Assembly: GCA_035318785.1 (NCBI GenBank) | Contig: DATHDZ010000345.1 | Location: 1-13,416, forward strand | Direction of reading: 5' to 3' | DNA from: CAIYRG01 sp035318785 | Lineage (GTDB): Bacteria; Pseudomonadota; Alphaproteobacteria; Micropepsales; Micropepsaceae | DNA length: 13,416 bases | Part shown: piece after piece, positions 13,297-13,416 of the stretch | How the letters are laid out: each line of letters begins with the position of its first letter | Position numbering within the stretch: the stretch's first letter is position 1 | Position numbers and translations under genes: made by a program | The notes under the pieces: generated by a model | Databases searched by the model: none | The model's input: the letters and a program-made list of their open reading frames with translations, nothing else | Told to the model about the DNA's origin: nothing

Positions 13297-13416
13297 CTAC
13301 ACGTCGAGATTGACGACGTTGAGCGCGTTGTCCTGGATGAATTCGCGCCGCGGCTCGACCAGTTCGCCCATCAGCTTGGCGAAGAGATCGTCCGCCTCGT
13401 CCGCGTGATCGACCTT
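13297..13416 (-). CDS. gyrB: DNA gyrase subunit B, last 39 residues (partial at the right edge)
   Basis: Only the C-terminus is in the window: KVDHADEADDLFAKLMGELV followed by EPRREFIQDNALNVVNLDV and a TAG stop. The EPRREFI-NAL-V-NLD ending is the standard GyrB tail in the TOPRIM/C-terminal region; ParE tails differ. GyrB is the ATPase subunit of gyrase, which introduces negative supercoils. The rest of the gene lies beyond base 13416. Confidence 0.92.
   Translation of the reverse strand, partial: KVDHADEADDLFAKLMGELVEPRREFIQDNALNVVNLDV

Overview
The window looks like chromosomal DNA of a GC-rich alphaproteobacterium, most likely in or near the Rhizobiales/Hyphomicrobiales. The evidence is an IalB-family protein, an asparaginase of the Rhizobium etli (ReAV) type, a DUF5335 gene behind an EcfG-like promoter, and rhizobial-style palindromic intergenic repeats. 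No tRNA, rRNA, transposase, phage gene or CRISPR array is visible. Most of the window is housekeeping metabolism and translation; the less familiar material is small envelope or stress genes and non-coding palindromes.

Layout, left to right. (1) 1-580, minus: N-terminal third of acetyl-CoA synthetase (acs), running off the left edge. (2) 581-862: divergent regulatory region with a TPP riboswitch (700-802) and a hairpin that covers the thiC Shine-Dalgarno site. (3) 863-2932, plus: thiC, then a small membrane protein 3 nt later. (4) 2977-3657, minus: a DUF5335 protein with a good EcfG-type promoter (GGAAC-N16-GGTT) and a GlsB/YeaQ-like membrane protein. (5) 3787-5164, plus: three tandem paralogous secreted proteins with four invariant cysteines, resembling DUF6491. 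(6) 5192-6193, minus: ReAV-type asparaginase. (7) 6437-9579, plus: a TrmH/SpoU-family RNA methyltransferase, an IalB-family protein, rlmN and a 2OG-Fe(II) oxygenase. (8) 9745-11822, plus: argG overlapping a SAM-dependent methyltransferase by 4 nt. (9) 12048-12794, plus: a periplasmic TPR protein. (10) 12805-13416, minus: glutathione peroxidase directly downstream of the 3' end of gyrB.

Four intergenic spaces carry palindromic repeats: a RIME-like element in two copies in opposite orientation (6247-6381 and 9626-9726), a GTCATG-bounded palindrome before rlmN (7602-7650), and a 190-nt imperfect palindrome with terminal inverted repeats (11829-12018).

No complete new defence or biosynthetic system is evident. 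The best candidates for undescribed biology are the three-gene Cys4 secreted-protein cassette, the 190-nt palindrome, and the stress-type promoter on the DUF5335 gene. All statements rest on reading the sequence and on recalled family knowledge; no database search was run.
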